Shown one piece after another: positions 1 to 8,792 of a stretch of DNA of 64,000 nt. Where the stretch lies: contig VWZX01008436.1 of the NCBI GenBank assembly GCA_013399015.1, positions 372,001 to 436,000 of the forward strand, given 5' to 3'. Both the position numbers and the translations under genes were made by a program. The DNA comes from Galbula dea. Lineage: Eukaryota > Chordata > Aves > Piciformes > Galbulidae. A model generated the notes under the pieces. That model did no database searches. It had not been told where the DNA came from and was given only the letters and a program-made list of their open reading frames with translations. Every line of letters begins with the position of its first letter. Position 1 is the first letter of the stretch.

Positions 1-69
1 TCATGGGGGTGAACCATGGTTGGGGTGGTGGGAGCCAGCGTGGGGATGAACCATGGTTGGGGTGGGAGG
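1..69. repeat. Minisatellite fragment, exact copy of 569-637
   Basis: These 69 bases are identical, base for base, to 569-637, and the match ends where the N-run starts. They contain two units of the GATGAACCATGG-type repeat described at 521-840. The perfect identity next to a gap suggests a contig-end duplication left by assembly. A genuine second array of the same repeat is the alternative. Confidence 0.85.
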
Positions 70-100
70 NNNNNNNNNNNNNNNNNNNNNNNNNNNNNNN
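70..100. other. Assembly gap (31 N)
   Basis: Run of undetermined bases between the duplicated minisatellite fragment and a different GC-rich tandem repeat. Its true length is unknown, so distances across it should not be trusted. Confidence 0.99.
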
Positions 101-225
101 TGTGAGGGCCCTCGGAGCCATCTAGGCCCCTCAGCCCAGGACCCTTGTGAGGGGCCTCGGAGCCAGCTAGGACCCCTCAGCCCAGGACCCTTGTGAGGGG
201 CCTCGGAATCAGCCCAGGACTCCCT
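101..225. repeat. GC-rich tandem repeat, 45-46 bp period
   Basis: Units begin with TGTGAGGG(C/G)CCTCGGA at about 101, 146 and 192. Two units are nearly complete and the third is shortened. The units contain CTCAGCCCAGGACCCT. On the gene model proposed here the array lies in the first intron of the leftward gene (probable GUK1). Confidence 0.8.
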
Positions 226-294
226 GTAACGGGCTGCTATCTCTAGAGCACAGCCGGGCCTCACACCCTCCCCTCGCCATCCCGCTGCGCTCAC

Positions 295-340
295 CCGCCG
301 CCAGGGCGATGGCACCGCGCAGCCGCCGCCGCCAGCTCAT
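295..340 (-). CDS. GUK1: Probable first coding exon of GUK1 (guanylate kinase), partial
   Basis: On the minus strand an ATG at 340-338 opens 15 codons reading MSWRRRLRGAIALAA plus one base. A good splice donor (GTGAGC, plus positions 294-289) follows, so the exon ends in phase 1. The peptide is Arg-rich and hydrophobic with no acidic residues, like a mitochondrial presequence. A longer N-terminal isoform of mammalian GUK1 starts with a similar Arg/Ala/Leu-rich stretch. Gene identity rests on synteny: in human, GUK1 lies next to MRPL55 with opposite orientation, which predicts a leftward gene exactly here. The start context is weak (T at -3), so this may be 5' UTR only or another gene. The guanylate kinase domain itself would lie left of the window. 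Confidence 0.38.
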
Positions 341-404
341 TAAGGGGAGGGCGAGAAGCTGGAGGCGGGGCCGATCCCAGCAGCCCCCGCGCTCCCGCCG
401 CCTC

Positions 405-470
405 CGGCGCGCGCCCTGACGTCATGGGAAGGGGCGGGGCGTCAGCCGGGTGTGTGGTCACGTGAGCGGA
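405..470. promoter_or_regulatory. Divergent CpG-island promoter, GUK1(?)/MRPL55
   Basis: A CpG-rich block lies between the leftward exon and MRPL55. A full palindromic CRE (TGACGTCA) is at 417-424, a GC box (GGGGCGGGGC) at 431-440 and a USF/E-box-type TCACGTGA palindrome at 458-465. Both palindromes fall within 50 bp, as is common in TATA-less bidirectional housekeeping promoters. Transcription start sites cannot be placed from sequence alone. Confidence 0.65.
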
Positions 471-520
471 GGGCGGTGGGAAGGTTCGGGGGGTGGGGGG
501 CGCGGAATGGNAGGGGGCGA

Positions 521-840
521 GAGTCACCCTGGGATGAACCATTGCGGAGGTTGGGGAGGGGGGAGATGTCATGGGGGTGAACCATGGTTGGGGTGGTGGG
601 AGCCAGCGTGGGGATGAACCATGGTTGGGGTGGGAGGAGATAGAATGGAGATGAACTATGACTGGAGTAACGGGAGCATCATGGGGATGAACCATGATTG
701 GCATGGTGGAAGCCGTCATGGGGATGAACCATGACTGAGGTGGGAGGAGATAGAATAGAGATGAACCATGACTGGAGTAGTGGACTTAACGACAGGGGGG
801 AACCGTGACTGGGGTGGGTGTGAACCATGGTGAGAGCAGA
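521..840. repeat. Degenerate minisatellite, (GATGAACCATG...)n
   Basis: About nine imperfect units carry GATGAACCATG(G/A)(T/C)TG followed by GGGGT or GGAGTA and a GGTGGGAG spacer. Unit lengths are irregular (roughly 30-50 bp). The array lies upstream of the MRPL55 start codon, so in the 5' region or first intron of that gene. Open frames through it (for example the minus frame over 291-719) are products of the repeat and not genes. Confidence 0.85.
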
Positions 841-1030
841 GGGAGCCGTAGTGGAGCTGATACATGATGGGAAGAGAGCCTAGGCAGTCACACTGTGATG
901 AAAACATGGGGCTGTCACCCCACAGCCACATCTGGAGAGCTCGTTGTCCCCCCAGGGTGCCCCCAGGAGGTTGTCTCACCATCTGCTGGGGACACAAGTG
1001 GAGATGCCATCCTCACTCGCCTGGACTAAG

Positions 1031-1628
1031 ATGGCAGCTGTGAGCCAGACGCTGAGGTGAGTGTGGTGGTGGTAATCTTCTGGGAAAGCAACTGAATCCT
1101 TCAGCATGAGTCTCAGTAGGGCTGGGTTCCATGAGCTGATGGAGGTTCCTCACCTAACACCACAGCGATTCCTCATCCCCCTGACTGACTGCATTCCCTT
1201 TTGCCCCCCAGCAGCACCCTGCGCCTCAACATCATCCCCACGCTGCTGCCAGCTCGGCTCACCGCCTCCATCCGCCACAACTCCAACCGCACCTCCATCT
1301 GCCACCTCCATCGACAGTTCTATGGCCGCCTCTACCCTGTCCTGCTGGTGGGCACTGACGGCTCCACTGTCCGCCTGCGCTACAAGGAGCCCAAGAAGAT
1401 CCTCATGGTAAGGTGGGCTCTGGGGGGTGGGCTCTGGGGGCAGGCCTTGGGGGAAGACCTCATGTGACGTCCCCTCAGCTGCCCCTGGACAGCAGCACCC
1501 TGAGCGAGGCGGAGCGCAGGGCTCGGCTGCGGAAGCACTTCCCCAGTAAGCGCAAAGCTGAGGCGGAGGAGACCTTCGAGACCATCGACCTGGGCACCTA
1601 CCAGCGGTTCTGGAAGAAGCGAGGATAG
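1031..1628 (+). CDS. MRPL55: Mitochondrial large ribosomal subunit protein mL55 (MRPL55)
   Basis: This encodes a structural protein of the mitoribosome 39S subunit, imported into the matrix. Coding exons are 1031-1056 (MAAVSQTL, donor GTGAGT), 1212-1407 (acceptor CCCCAG, donor GTAAGG) and 1479-1628 (acceptor CCTCAG, stop TAG). Together they give about 123 aa, close to the human protein (128 aa). The diagnostic core is visible: HRQFYGRLYPVLLVGTDGST, RLRYKEPKKILM, then LSEAERRARLRK and the C-terminal YQRFWKKRG. The start is chosen because MAAV matches the family N-terminus and its splice phase (2) fits exon 2. The exon-2 acceptor could also be 3 bases later (CAGCAG), which would remove one Ser. 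The Arg-rich, acid-free first 45 residues suit a mitochondrial presequence. The gene lies head-to-head with the probable GUK1 exon and just upstream of MMTAG2 on the same strand. Confidence 0.93.
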
Positions 1629-1630
1629 GA

Positions 1631-1636
1631 AATAAA
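1631..1636 (+). terminator. MRPL55: Poly(A) signal of MRPL55
   Basis: A canonical AATAAA starts only 3 bases after the TAG stop codon. With cleavage usually 10-30 bases downstream, the 3' UTR would be roughly 20-40 nt, which is remarkably short. Confidence 0.8.
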
Positions 1637-1755
1637 GTGTTAGATGAAAGCAGGAAGCGAGTCGTGGTGGTGAAGCTCTTCTCGGGTCATGCTTGTTGTG
1701 GCATCCCCCAGACTCAGTACCGTGCTACCTCCCGACCCTCGCCGACGCTCGGGGG

Positions 1756-1937
1756 TGCGGTGGTAGCGTCCTCCCCGCGCACACATATATCCACACACCC
1801 TAACCCCCCGCATCTCTCGAGTGAGTGGTGCGGTGGTACGGCCTGTCCCGCACAGCTCTACTGTGTCCCCTATCCCCTCGGTGTGGTGGCACCTCTCGCC
1901 TTTCACTCCTCTCCCCCCGCCGCTGGCTGCGGTGGTA
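1756..1937 (+). promoter_or_regulatory. Three copies of TGCGGTGGTA upstream of MMTAG2
   Basis: The exact decamer TGCGGTGGTA occurs at 1756-1765, 1829-1838 and 1928-1937. Weaker relatives (GTGTGGTGGCACC) lie around 1880. The second and third copies continue into (C)CGGCC. They sit between the MRPL55 poly(A) site and the MMTAG2 start codon, in CpG-rich DNA. I do not recognise the factor, so the binding role is inference. Confidence 0.5.
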
Positions 1938-2240
1938 CCGGCCGGGGCGGGGCGGCAGGAGCGCAAGCTGCGCGGAGGAGCGCGAGAGGTGCGTGCGGGA
2001 AGGGGACGGGAGGGAGGGGAGGGAAGAGCTGGGGCCGGGGGGCTGTCGGTGACGGTTGGCCTCCGGTTGGCAGTGGCTTTCCCGTTACCCTCGGAGCGTG
2101 CGGTGACCTAGTGCCCCCGCCTTGGACCGAGCAGTGAGTGTGACCCTCCCTGGGCCGTATAGTGACACGTCCGGGCCGTACAGTGACCCCTTCGGGCCGT
2201 GCAGTGGCTTACTGATCCCCCTCCGGGCCGTACGTTGTCA
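1920..2240 (+). promoter_or_regulatory. MMTAG2: CpG-rich promoter/5' region of MMTAG2 with a 21-bp periodic motif
   Basis: This is a GC- and CpG-rich block with GC boxes (GGGGCGGGGCGG near 1944). It then has GGGCCGT at 2152, 2173, 2194 and 2225, most copies followed by a variant of AYAGTGAC. The first three are spaced 21 bp apart, two helical turns. A degenerate copy sits near 2124. Position between MRPL55 and the MMTAG2 ATG supports promoter or 5' UTR function; the start site is not visible. Confidence 0.55.
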
Positions 2241-2599
2241 CCCAGACCCCCCAAGGTTGTGCACCCACCCTCCTCCGCCAGGCCCCAGCTCATGCAACTT
2301 GCCCCTTCACTCCCCCGCAGCCCAGGCCTTGCACCTCCCCAAGCCATGCACCCCCGAAGCCTGGATTCTGTTGTCCCCACACACACCTTCCAGCCTCTCC
2401 ACCCTTCTCCCCCAGGACTTTCCTTACCCCACCCACTCTGAGGGGTACCCCATTTGCTTCCCCCCACCTCCAGAAGCCCACCCCCAAGGGTTGCATGGGG
2501 AAGCTGTTGTGGAGGGACACACACGGTCACAAACCCTGGGTTGATGCCTCCTCTAGGTCACCAAACCCCAACCCCTGTGACACTGTGGGGGCTGGCACC

Positions 2600-5500
2600 A
2601 TGTTTGGCTCATCCAGAGGAGGGGTCCGGGGGGGCCAGGACCAGTTCAGCTGGGAGGATGTCAAGACAGACAAACAACGTGAGAACTACCTGGGTAAGGA
2701 CTGACCTTGAGCTAATCTCCCCCATGTCCCTGTCCTATCTGTCCCCCTAATATGGTTTGGGGATTCAAATGGAAGTTTTGGGGTGTGAGGATATCTCAAG
2801 GGGTTCTTGCTCCCCACAGGGAACTCCCTGATGGCACCAGTGGGCCGGTGGCAGAAGGGGAAGGACCTGACCTGGTATGCCAAGGGCAAGAAGGAGATGA
2901 GCACCCCCATGTCCCGTGAGGAGGAGCTGGCTGCTGTCCGCCTGGCTGAGCAGGAGGCCATGATGGCAGCTCTGTGAGTCTACAGCCTCCCCCCCAGCAA
3001 TCAGGGAGAGCAAAGCATTCCCCCTCTCCCCCTACCCCAGCACCCAGTTTTCACAGCACCACAGGATAGTAGGGGTGGGAAGGGACCTCTGGGGATCATC
3101 CAGTGCAGCCCTCCTGCTCCAAGTTGCCCAGGGTCACCTCCAGCTGCCTTGGCAATCTCTCCACACAAGGAGACTCCACAACCTCTCTGCAAAGCCTGGG
3201 CCAGGGCTCCAACACCCTCACACCAAACAAGCTTCTCCTCCTGTTCAGCTGGAACCTCCTGGCTTCCAGTTTGTGCCCAGTGCCCCTTGGCCTGGCCCTG
3301 GGCACCACTGAGCAGAGTCTGGCCCCAGCCTCTCGCCCCCAGCCTTCAGCTCTTGCTCAGCATGGAGCAGCTCCCCTCTGGGGCTGCTCTTCTCCAGGCT
3401 CAGCAGCCCCAGAGCTCTCAGCCTTTTCTCCTCCCACAGATGCTGCAGTGCTCTCAGCATCTTCCTAGCCTCTGCTGGACTCTCTCCAGTAGTTCCATGT
3501 CTCTCTTCAGCTGGGGAGTCCAGGACTCCAGCTGTGGCCTGACTAGGGCAGAGCAGAGGTGAAGGAGAACCTCCCTTACCCTGCTGCTCACACTCTCCTT
3601 AATGGACCCTGAGACACTCTTGGCCTTCTCAGCCACAAGATCCCATTGCTGGCTGATGGTGAACTTGTTGTCTGCCAGCACTCCCAGATCCTTCTCCCCT
3701 GAGCTGCTCTCCAGCAGGTCAACCCCTAACCTGTCCTGCTCCATGAGGTTATTCCTCCCTAGGTGCAGGACTCTCCACTTCCCCTTGTTGCAAGTCACAA
3801 GGTTCCTCTCCCCCAGCTCTGAGCCTGCCCAGGTCTCTCCTGCTGGGCTGTCACCCCCTCCTCTAGCTCTCTATCATCACTTTGCTTTCACAGGGGCTAC
3901 AAGAACATGAAGAGGCAGCCCACCAGCCTCAGCAAGGAGGTATGGAGACACCACAGGTCCCCCCAGCACCACCCAGGCTGGTGTCCTTCCCCCTTTGGGC
4001 TCTGTTGTAGTTTCAAGAGGCCACAGGATGCTCTCTCCCCACACAGGACCTGGCTGAGGTGTGCAAGAGGGATGGAGCCGAGCGGGACGAGAGGAACGTG
4101 GACAGAGTGGTGGGCTTGGGCAGCTCCAGGTACTTCAGAGGAGCCCTTCCCCAAGCCACCCTCTTGCAGGGCCATTAGATGTTGGGTTTCTTCTTTTATT
4201 TTGCCATTTGAATGCTTTTTTGTTTGTTTTTTGTGGCTTGAATTTCCATGTTGTGCTGTCTCTCCTCAGTGGCAGTGCTGGAAGGGTGATGCTCTCCAAG
4301 GAGGACAAGGAGGCAGCCAAGTTGGGGCTCTCAGTCTTCATGGTATGGGCATGGCTAAGAGGTGGAGAAAGGCAAAAAGCTTTGCCCCACACCCAGGGTA
4401 TTGGAGTTAGAAGCAAAGCTGGTGGTTGTAGCACAGAGACCTGTGAGATTTTAGGGGTTTTTCCCCAGCCTCATTTCATTTTTAATGATTTATTCTCACA
4501 AAGCTCTGTCATTCCCAGCTCTGGGCTCACACACTTGCTCCATATTTCTCCCCTCTTTTCCACCCCCAGCACCACAAGGTCTCCAACAGCCCTGAGACCT
4601 CAGGCTCCAGGAAGAAGCAGGAGAAGGAGGAGAAGGTGGAGGAGAAACGGTGAGGAGGGGGCACCACTTTGGTGGGAAAGCACCAGAGTTGGCCATTTGT
4701 TGAGGGGGAATATATTGCAAAATGCTTCTGTGGCTCCAGTTGGCATCAGGTTTGTTCTGCCTCTGCCTGAATTAACCCCAAAAAGCCTCTGCTTGGCCCC
4801 CAAAACCTCTTTGGCTAGGAGCTTCTCCTTGGCCAAGGAGGGAGGTGGTGGGATCCACCTGGAGGGAGGGATGTGCAAGGCAAGGATCCTCACTGGGATC
4901 TCCTCTCTGCAGACCAGAGGCTTCCAAGAAATCCAAAAAGGAGAAAAAGAAGAAGAAAAAGAAGAAACATAAGAAGGAGAAAAAGAAGGAGAAGCATCAC
5001 AGGAGGGAAGCTGACTCATCCTCCTCCCATTCCTCTCCAGACCAGGATGAGAGGTAGCTGGGGTGGGAGGGGAGCTGAGTCCTGCTGGTGGGGCAGCATC
5101 ACTAGGGAACAGGAGGAAGGATTTAAGAGAGCCAGGAGGTTGTGGCTGGCATCAGGATGTCCTGTCAGCATCTCCTGCCTTTCCAAGCTCCCTTTTTCAT
5201 CACAGAATGCTTTGGGTTGGAAGGGAGCTTAAAGATCACCTAGCTCCAACCCCTCTGCCATTCACAGGGACACCTTCCACTAGAGCAGGTTGCTGCAAGC
5301 CCCATCCAACCTGGCCTTGAACACTTCCAGGGATGGAACATCCACAGCTACTCTGGGCAACTTGTTCCAGGGTCTCTCCACCTTGACAGTGAAGAAATTC
5401 ATCCTTTTATCCAATCTAAGTCTACTCTCTCCATGTAAAACCATCACCCCTTGTCCTATCTTGACCACTTCCTGATCAAGAGTCCTTCCCCATCTTTTCT

Positions 5501-6651
5501 TGTAGGCCTTTAAGTACTCTAAGGCTGCAGTCAGGTCTCTCTAGAGTCTTCTCCAGGCTGAACAACCCCAACTGCCTCAGCCTGGCCTCACAGCAGAGAG
5601 CTTCCAGCCCTCAGCTCCTGTCTGTGGCCTCCTCTGGCCCTGCTCCCCCAGCTCCATGTCTCTCCTGTGCTGAGGACTCCAGAGCTGCCCCCAGCACTGC
5701 AGCTGAGGTCTCCCCAGAGCAGAGTAGAGGCAGAATCCCCTCCCTGCCCTGCTGCCCATGCTCTGGGGATGCAGCCCAGGCTTCTGAGCTTTGAGCACAC
5801 ATTGCTGGCTCATCTCTAGCTTTTCATTCACCAGTCTCCCCAAGTCCTTCTCCTCGTGGCTGCTCCCAACCCATTCCCTGCCCACCTTATCTTGTACATG
5901 GACCTTGCACTTGGCTTTGCTGCCCTTCACAAGGTTCCCACAGCCCCATCTCTGAAGCCTGTCTTAGGTCCTCCTGGATGACATCCCTCCCTCAACCACA
6001 CCACTCAGCTTGGGGTCCCCAGTCTCTTCTCCTGGGCTGCCAGTCAGAGGACAAGAGGAAATGGCCTCAGGTTGCACCAGGGGAGGGTTAGATTGGATAG
6101 CAGGAAGAATTTCTTCACTGGAGGAGCTGTTAGGCATTGGCCCAGGCTGCCCAGGGCAGTGGTGGAGTCACCATCCCTGGAGGTGTCTAAAAAGCATCTA
6201 CCTGTGGTCCCTGGGGCCATGGTTTTAGCTGATGGTGCCAGGCTGATGGTTGGACTGGATGCATCTCTTCCAACCTTGCTAATTCTGTGATTCTGTCCCC
6301 TGCAGGCTTGCTGAGGGTGCACTGGATCCCACAGTGTCCCCAGCAAAGATCTGAACCCATTCAACAGGGAGAACCTGTTGGTTGATGTCCCCAGTGTCTC
6401 TGCTTTCTCCTCCCTGTAGGCACCACCCCAGGCACAGCCAGCAGCACCCCAAGAGCTCCAGGCACAGAAGGAAATCCTCTGCCAGCAGCACAGATTCCAG
6501 CAGGATCCTCTGCCATCCTCCTGCCCAGAGCAGGAGCAGGGACACCCATGGGCAGCACCCATCCCCAAGGCACAAAGGGAGGAAGAGGAGCAGGAGCAGG
6601 TCCCCTCCAGCCCGTGGGGTCAGGCAGAGGCATGACACCGACTCAGACTGA
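2600..6651 (+). CDS. MMTAG2: Multiple myeloma tumor-associated protein 2 homolog (C1orf35)
   Basis: Eight coding exons join in frame: 2600-2693, 2820-2973, 3894-3939, 4047-4129, 4270-4342, 4570-4649, 4913-5053 and 6420-6651. All have GT/AG junctions and total 903 nt (300 aa plus stop TGA). The N-terminus MFGSSRGGVRGGQDQFSWED, followed by NSLMAPVGRWQKGKDLTWYA, is essentially that of the human protein. The central part keeps GYKNMK, LSKEDLAEVCKRD, VDRVVGLGSSSG, and KEDKEAAKLGLSVFMHHKV. Residues about 180-205 are almost pure lysine with KKHKKEKK motifs. The last exon (about residues 225-300) is Ser/Arg/His-rich, ending RKRSRSRSPPARG and an acidic DTDSD tail, as in RS-type nuclear proteins. Nuclear, possibly RNA-associated location is inferred from composition; the molecular function is poorly known. 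Introns 2 and 7 carry CR1 insertions. The C-terminal exon diverges most from mammals. Confidence 0.94.
3047..3835 (-). mobile_element. CR1 LINE 3' fragment in MMTAG2 intron 2
   Basis: The block starts with the CR1 tail complement (ACCACAGGATAG...GGAAGGGACCTCTGGGGATCATCC) and runs antisense to the gene. On the minus strand a frame over 3454-3798 reads KGKWRVLHLGRNNLMEQDRL and RDMELLERVQQRL, the C-terminus of CR1 ORF2 (reverse transcriptase). It is 5' truncated and decayed. Confidence 0.9.
5198..6030 (-). mobile_element. CR1 LINE 3' fragment in MMTAG2 intron 7
   Basis: It begins at CACAGAATGCTTTGGGTTGG and continues through the CR1 3' UTR and ORF2 end. The minus frame 5577-5930 contains GSSHEEKDLGRLVNEKLEMS, a CR1 ORF2 C-terminal sequence. 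Orientation is antisense to MMTAG2. Confidence 0.88.
6035..6298 (+). mobile_element. CR1 LINE 3' end in MMTAG2 intron 7
   Basis: This is a sense-oriented 3' end with the typical core (TTAGATTGGATAGCAGGAAG, then CCCAGGCTGCCCAGGGCAGT) and tail GGTTGGACTGGATGCATCTC...CTAATTCTGTGATTCTGT. It abuts the oppositely oriented copy on its left, so the two form a tail-out pair. Confidence 0.88.
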
Positions 6652-6779
6652 GGAGGAGCTGGTTTGCTCTCTTGCTTTGGTTTCTCTTTTCCAGGGAGAT
6701 CTCACCTAGGTGATGTGTTTTTTGGGGGGGATTGTGACCTTAAAAATGCCACAGTGCTGTTGGTAGCCAGGGCTGAGTG

Positions 6780-6991
6780 TGGCATTTTGGGCTGCCAACT
6801 GCCCCTTTCCTGCCTGCAGCTCCTGCCTTCAACCTAAGGCAGCAGCAGCTTGGCATTTTGGGCTGCCAACTGCCCCTTTCCTGCCTGCAGCTCCTATCTT
6901 TAACCTAGGGCAGCAGCAGGTTGGCATTTTGGGCTCCCAACAGTCCCTTTCCTGCCTGCAGCTCCTGTCTTCAACCTAGGGCAGCAGCAGG
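6780..6991. repeat. 71-bp tandem repeat, three copies, MMTAG2 3' UTR
   Basis: Copies start at 6780, 6851 and 6922 with TGGCATTTTGGGCTGCCAAC and each ends in GGCAGCAGCAG. Copies differ by a few substitutions. The array lies about 130 bases after the MMTAG2 stop codon. The plus-strand frame 6779-6979 through it is a repeat artefact. Confidence 0.92.
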
Positions 6992-7179
6992 TGCTTGGAC
7001 AACCCTAGCTGTTGTCCCCTGGCTGTGGTGGGGGGTGGTGGAGGGTGCCTGGTTGCCCTTCCCCTCACTCCCTGGCTGGCTCTAGCCAGGTGGGGTTTAA
7101 CATGGAGGGTGCTGGGATGCTGGAGGTGCTGCAGATGCCTTGTGTTTATGCCAAGAGACTCTGGATGCAGGTGTAATTA

Positions 7180-7185
7180 ATTAAA
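7180..7185 (+). terminator. MMTAG2: Candidate poly(A) signal (ATTAAA) of MMTAG2
   Basis: ATTAAA, the commonest variant signal, lies about 530 bases after the stop codon in a short AT-rich patch followed by a T-rich stretch (GGTTTTTAATATCTTC). I saw no AATAAA between the stop and here. Choice of this signal is inference. Confidence 0.5.
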
Positions 7186-7189
7186 TTAT

Positions 7190-8680
7190 GATGGTTTTTA
7201 ATATCTTCTTCCAATGGCCTCAGTATTTCATAGCTTCTTTTGATGCCAAAGCAGCTGAAGGAGAATTTCTTCCCTTCAGATTCTCCCTTTAAGTTCATCA
7301 GCTGCAGAATAGAACCTGGGGCTCATGCACTGCTGGGAGACTTCTGCACCTTGGATCTGATGGCTGGGCTGTGGGAGTCTCCATGGGATCACCTCTGCTC
7401 CCCATGGGGCCACATGTGCTCTCCAAGGGGCAGGGGTGTTCTCCACAGGGTGACATCTGTGCTCCATGAGGAGTGACATACTCTCCATGGGGCACACATG
7501 CACCTGGGAGCAGGGGAGCACTCAAGACACCCCCTTCAGACTCACAGGAGAGGGCAAAGCCCTGGCCAGGCTGCCCCAAGGGGACATTCACCCCACCCCA
7601 TCTCCCAAAACCTTTTCATTAGGGCAGACTGCAGCAGGAGCTGCTGTCTCCCTCATGAGACATGGAACTGAGGTGGCTCCATCACCTCCTTACTCCTGTG
7701 GGAGGGCATAAATCACTCCAGGGTGTCCATGCTTGTCTTGGTCATGGCAACCCTGCAGCAATGCAGGGAGCAGCAAGTTCCATCCCCCTCCAGGATCTTA
7801 AACTTCCCAAGATGAAGTATTTCTATGCTTGGCACTTGGGAGAAAAAAGGGAATTCCACATCAGGAAATGGAAATAGTGACCCAAATGGAAAGGGAGTGT
7901 CCTGAGCAGCAGCTCCAGGCTGGAGCATTGCTGGCTGCCAGAGGGCACCCAGCACAAGGGCCTTGTTTGTGTAATCAATGATGCAACTTCTCCTGCTCAG
8001 GCCAGGGTGGGTCTGAGTGTCTTGGCCAACACAGCCCCAGGCTGGTGACCAGTCTGGCAGCCTTAGGGCTTCTTCTGTCAGCTTGGCCATGGCCTTGCCC
8101 ACACCCAGGCAGAAGGGATGGGGAGGAGGTGTGTGTAGAGCCATGCTGCTGGGGTGAGGTGGGACCAGGCCTGCCCAGTGTCCAACAAGGGCAGCATTCA
8201 TGATGGGAGGACACACAGCAGGCTCAGGGTGATGAGCTGGGATAAAGCTCTTCTGTCCTGCTCCCCTCCCTGCCTGCCAGCACGTGCTTAACCCCAGTGT
8301 CACAAGCAGCAGGAGATGCTGCAGAGTGGTTGGGAAGCTCTGGGGATCCTCCAACCCCACCCCAAGCTGGGGTTTGGTTTCTCTTTAGGGGGAGAGGGTT
8401 GACAACCTCTTAGCAGGGTCAGAGCAGCTGCAGCCCCAGCTTCAACTCAGGGACCCAGCATGTGGCTGCTCACATGGCACCTGTGGGGTAGGCCCAAGCC
8501 CATGTGCTCCCTGGCCAGAGGTTCTGAGCCTTCCTCACCCAACTTGGAGTCATCCTCTTGGGGTGACTGATGTCTGCTGGGAGTGTCCCAGCAGCAGTGG
8601 GGATAGTGGAGCAGAGCAGTGCCTACCAGGAGCTTCAAGAACTATGAGAGAGCTGAAACACCATGGTGAGCAGAGAAAGA
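7190..8680. other. Intergenic region between MMTAG2 and ARF1, convergent ends
   Basis: No gene recognised. At 7370-7505 there is a degenerate tandem repeat of about 30 bp (variants of CTCCATGGGG..CACCTCTGCTCC). The rest is unique-looking sequence without splice-flanked coding frames. MMTAG2 and ARF1 converge here (tail to tail). Confidence 0.6.
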
Positions 8681-8792
8681 ACCCAGGTCAGGTTTGTTGG
8701 GGCTCTAGTGGCAGATGTCCCTGCTGGCTGCAGGGGTTGGACTAGATGACCTTGAAAGGTCCTTTCCAACCCACACCTCAGTGTGACTCTTA
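8681..8792 (+). mobile_element. CR1 LINE 3' tail fragment
   Basis: Contains GGCAGATGTCCCTGCTGGCT and GGGTTGGACTAGATGACCTT...GGTCCTTTCCAACCC, the CR1 3' end. It is strongly 5' truncated (about 110 bp). Confidence 0.85.

Noticed and set aside
3454..3798. 114-aa minus-strand frame (and similar frames at 12843-13076, 24943-25470 and 59938-60183)
   Set aside because: These are CR1 ORF2 C-terminal remnants, not host genes. They are reported as mobile elements.
4061..4972. 303-aa plus-strand frame in MMTAG2
   Set aside because: It reads through exons and introns in frames other than the MMTAG2 frame. The eight-exon model explains the real coding parts.
6779..6979. 66-aa repetitive plus-strand frame
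   Set aside because: It is a product of the 71-bp triplicate repeat in the MMTAG2 3' UTR.
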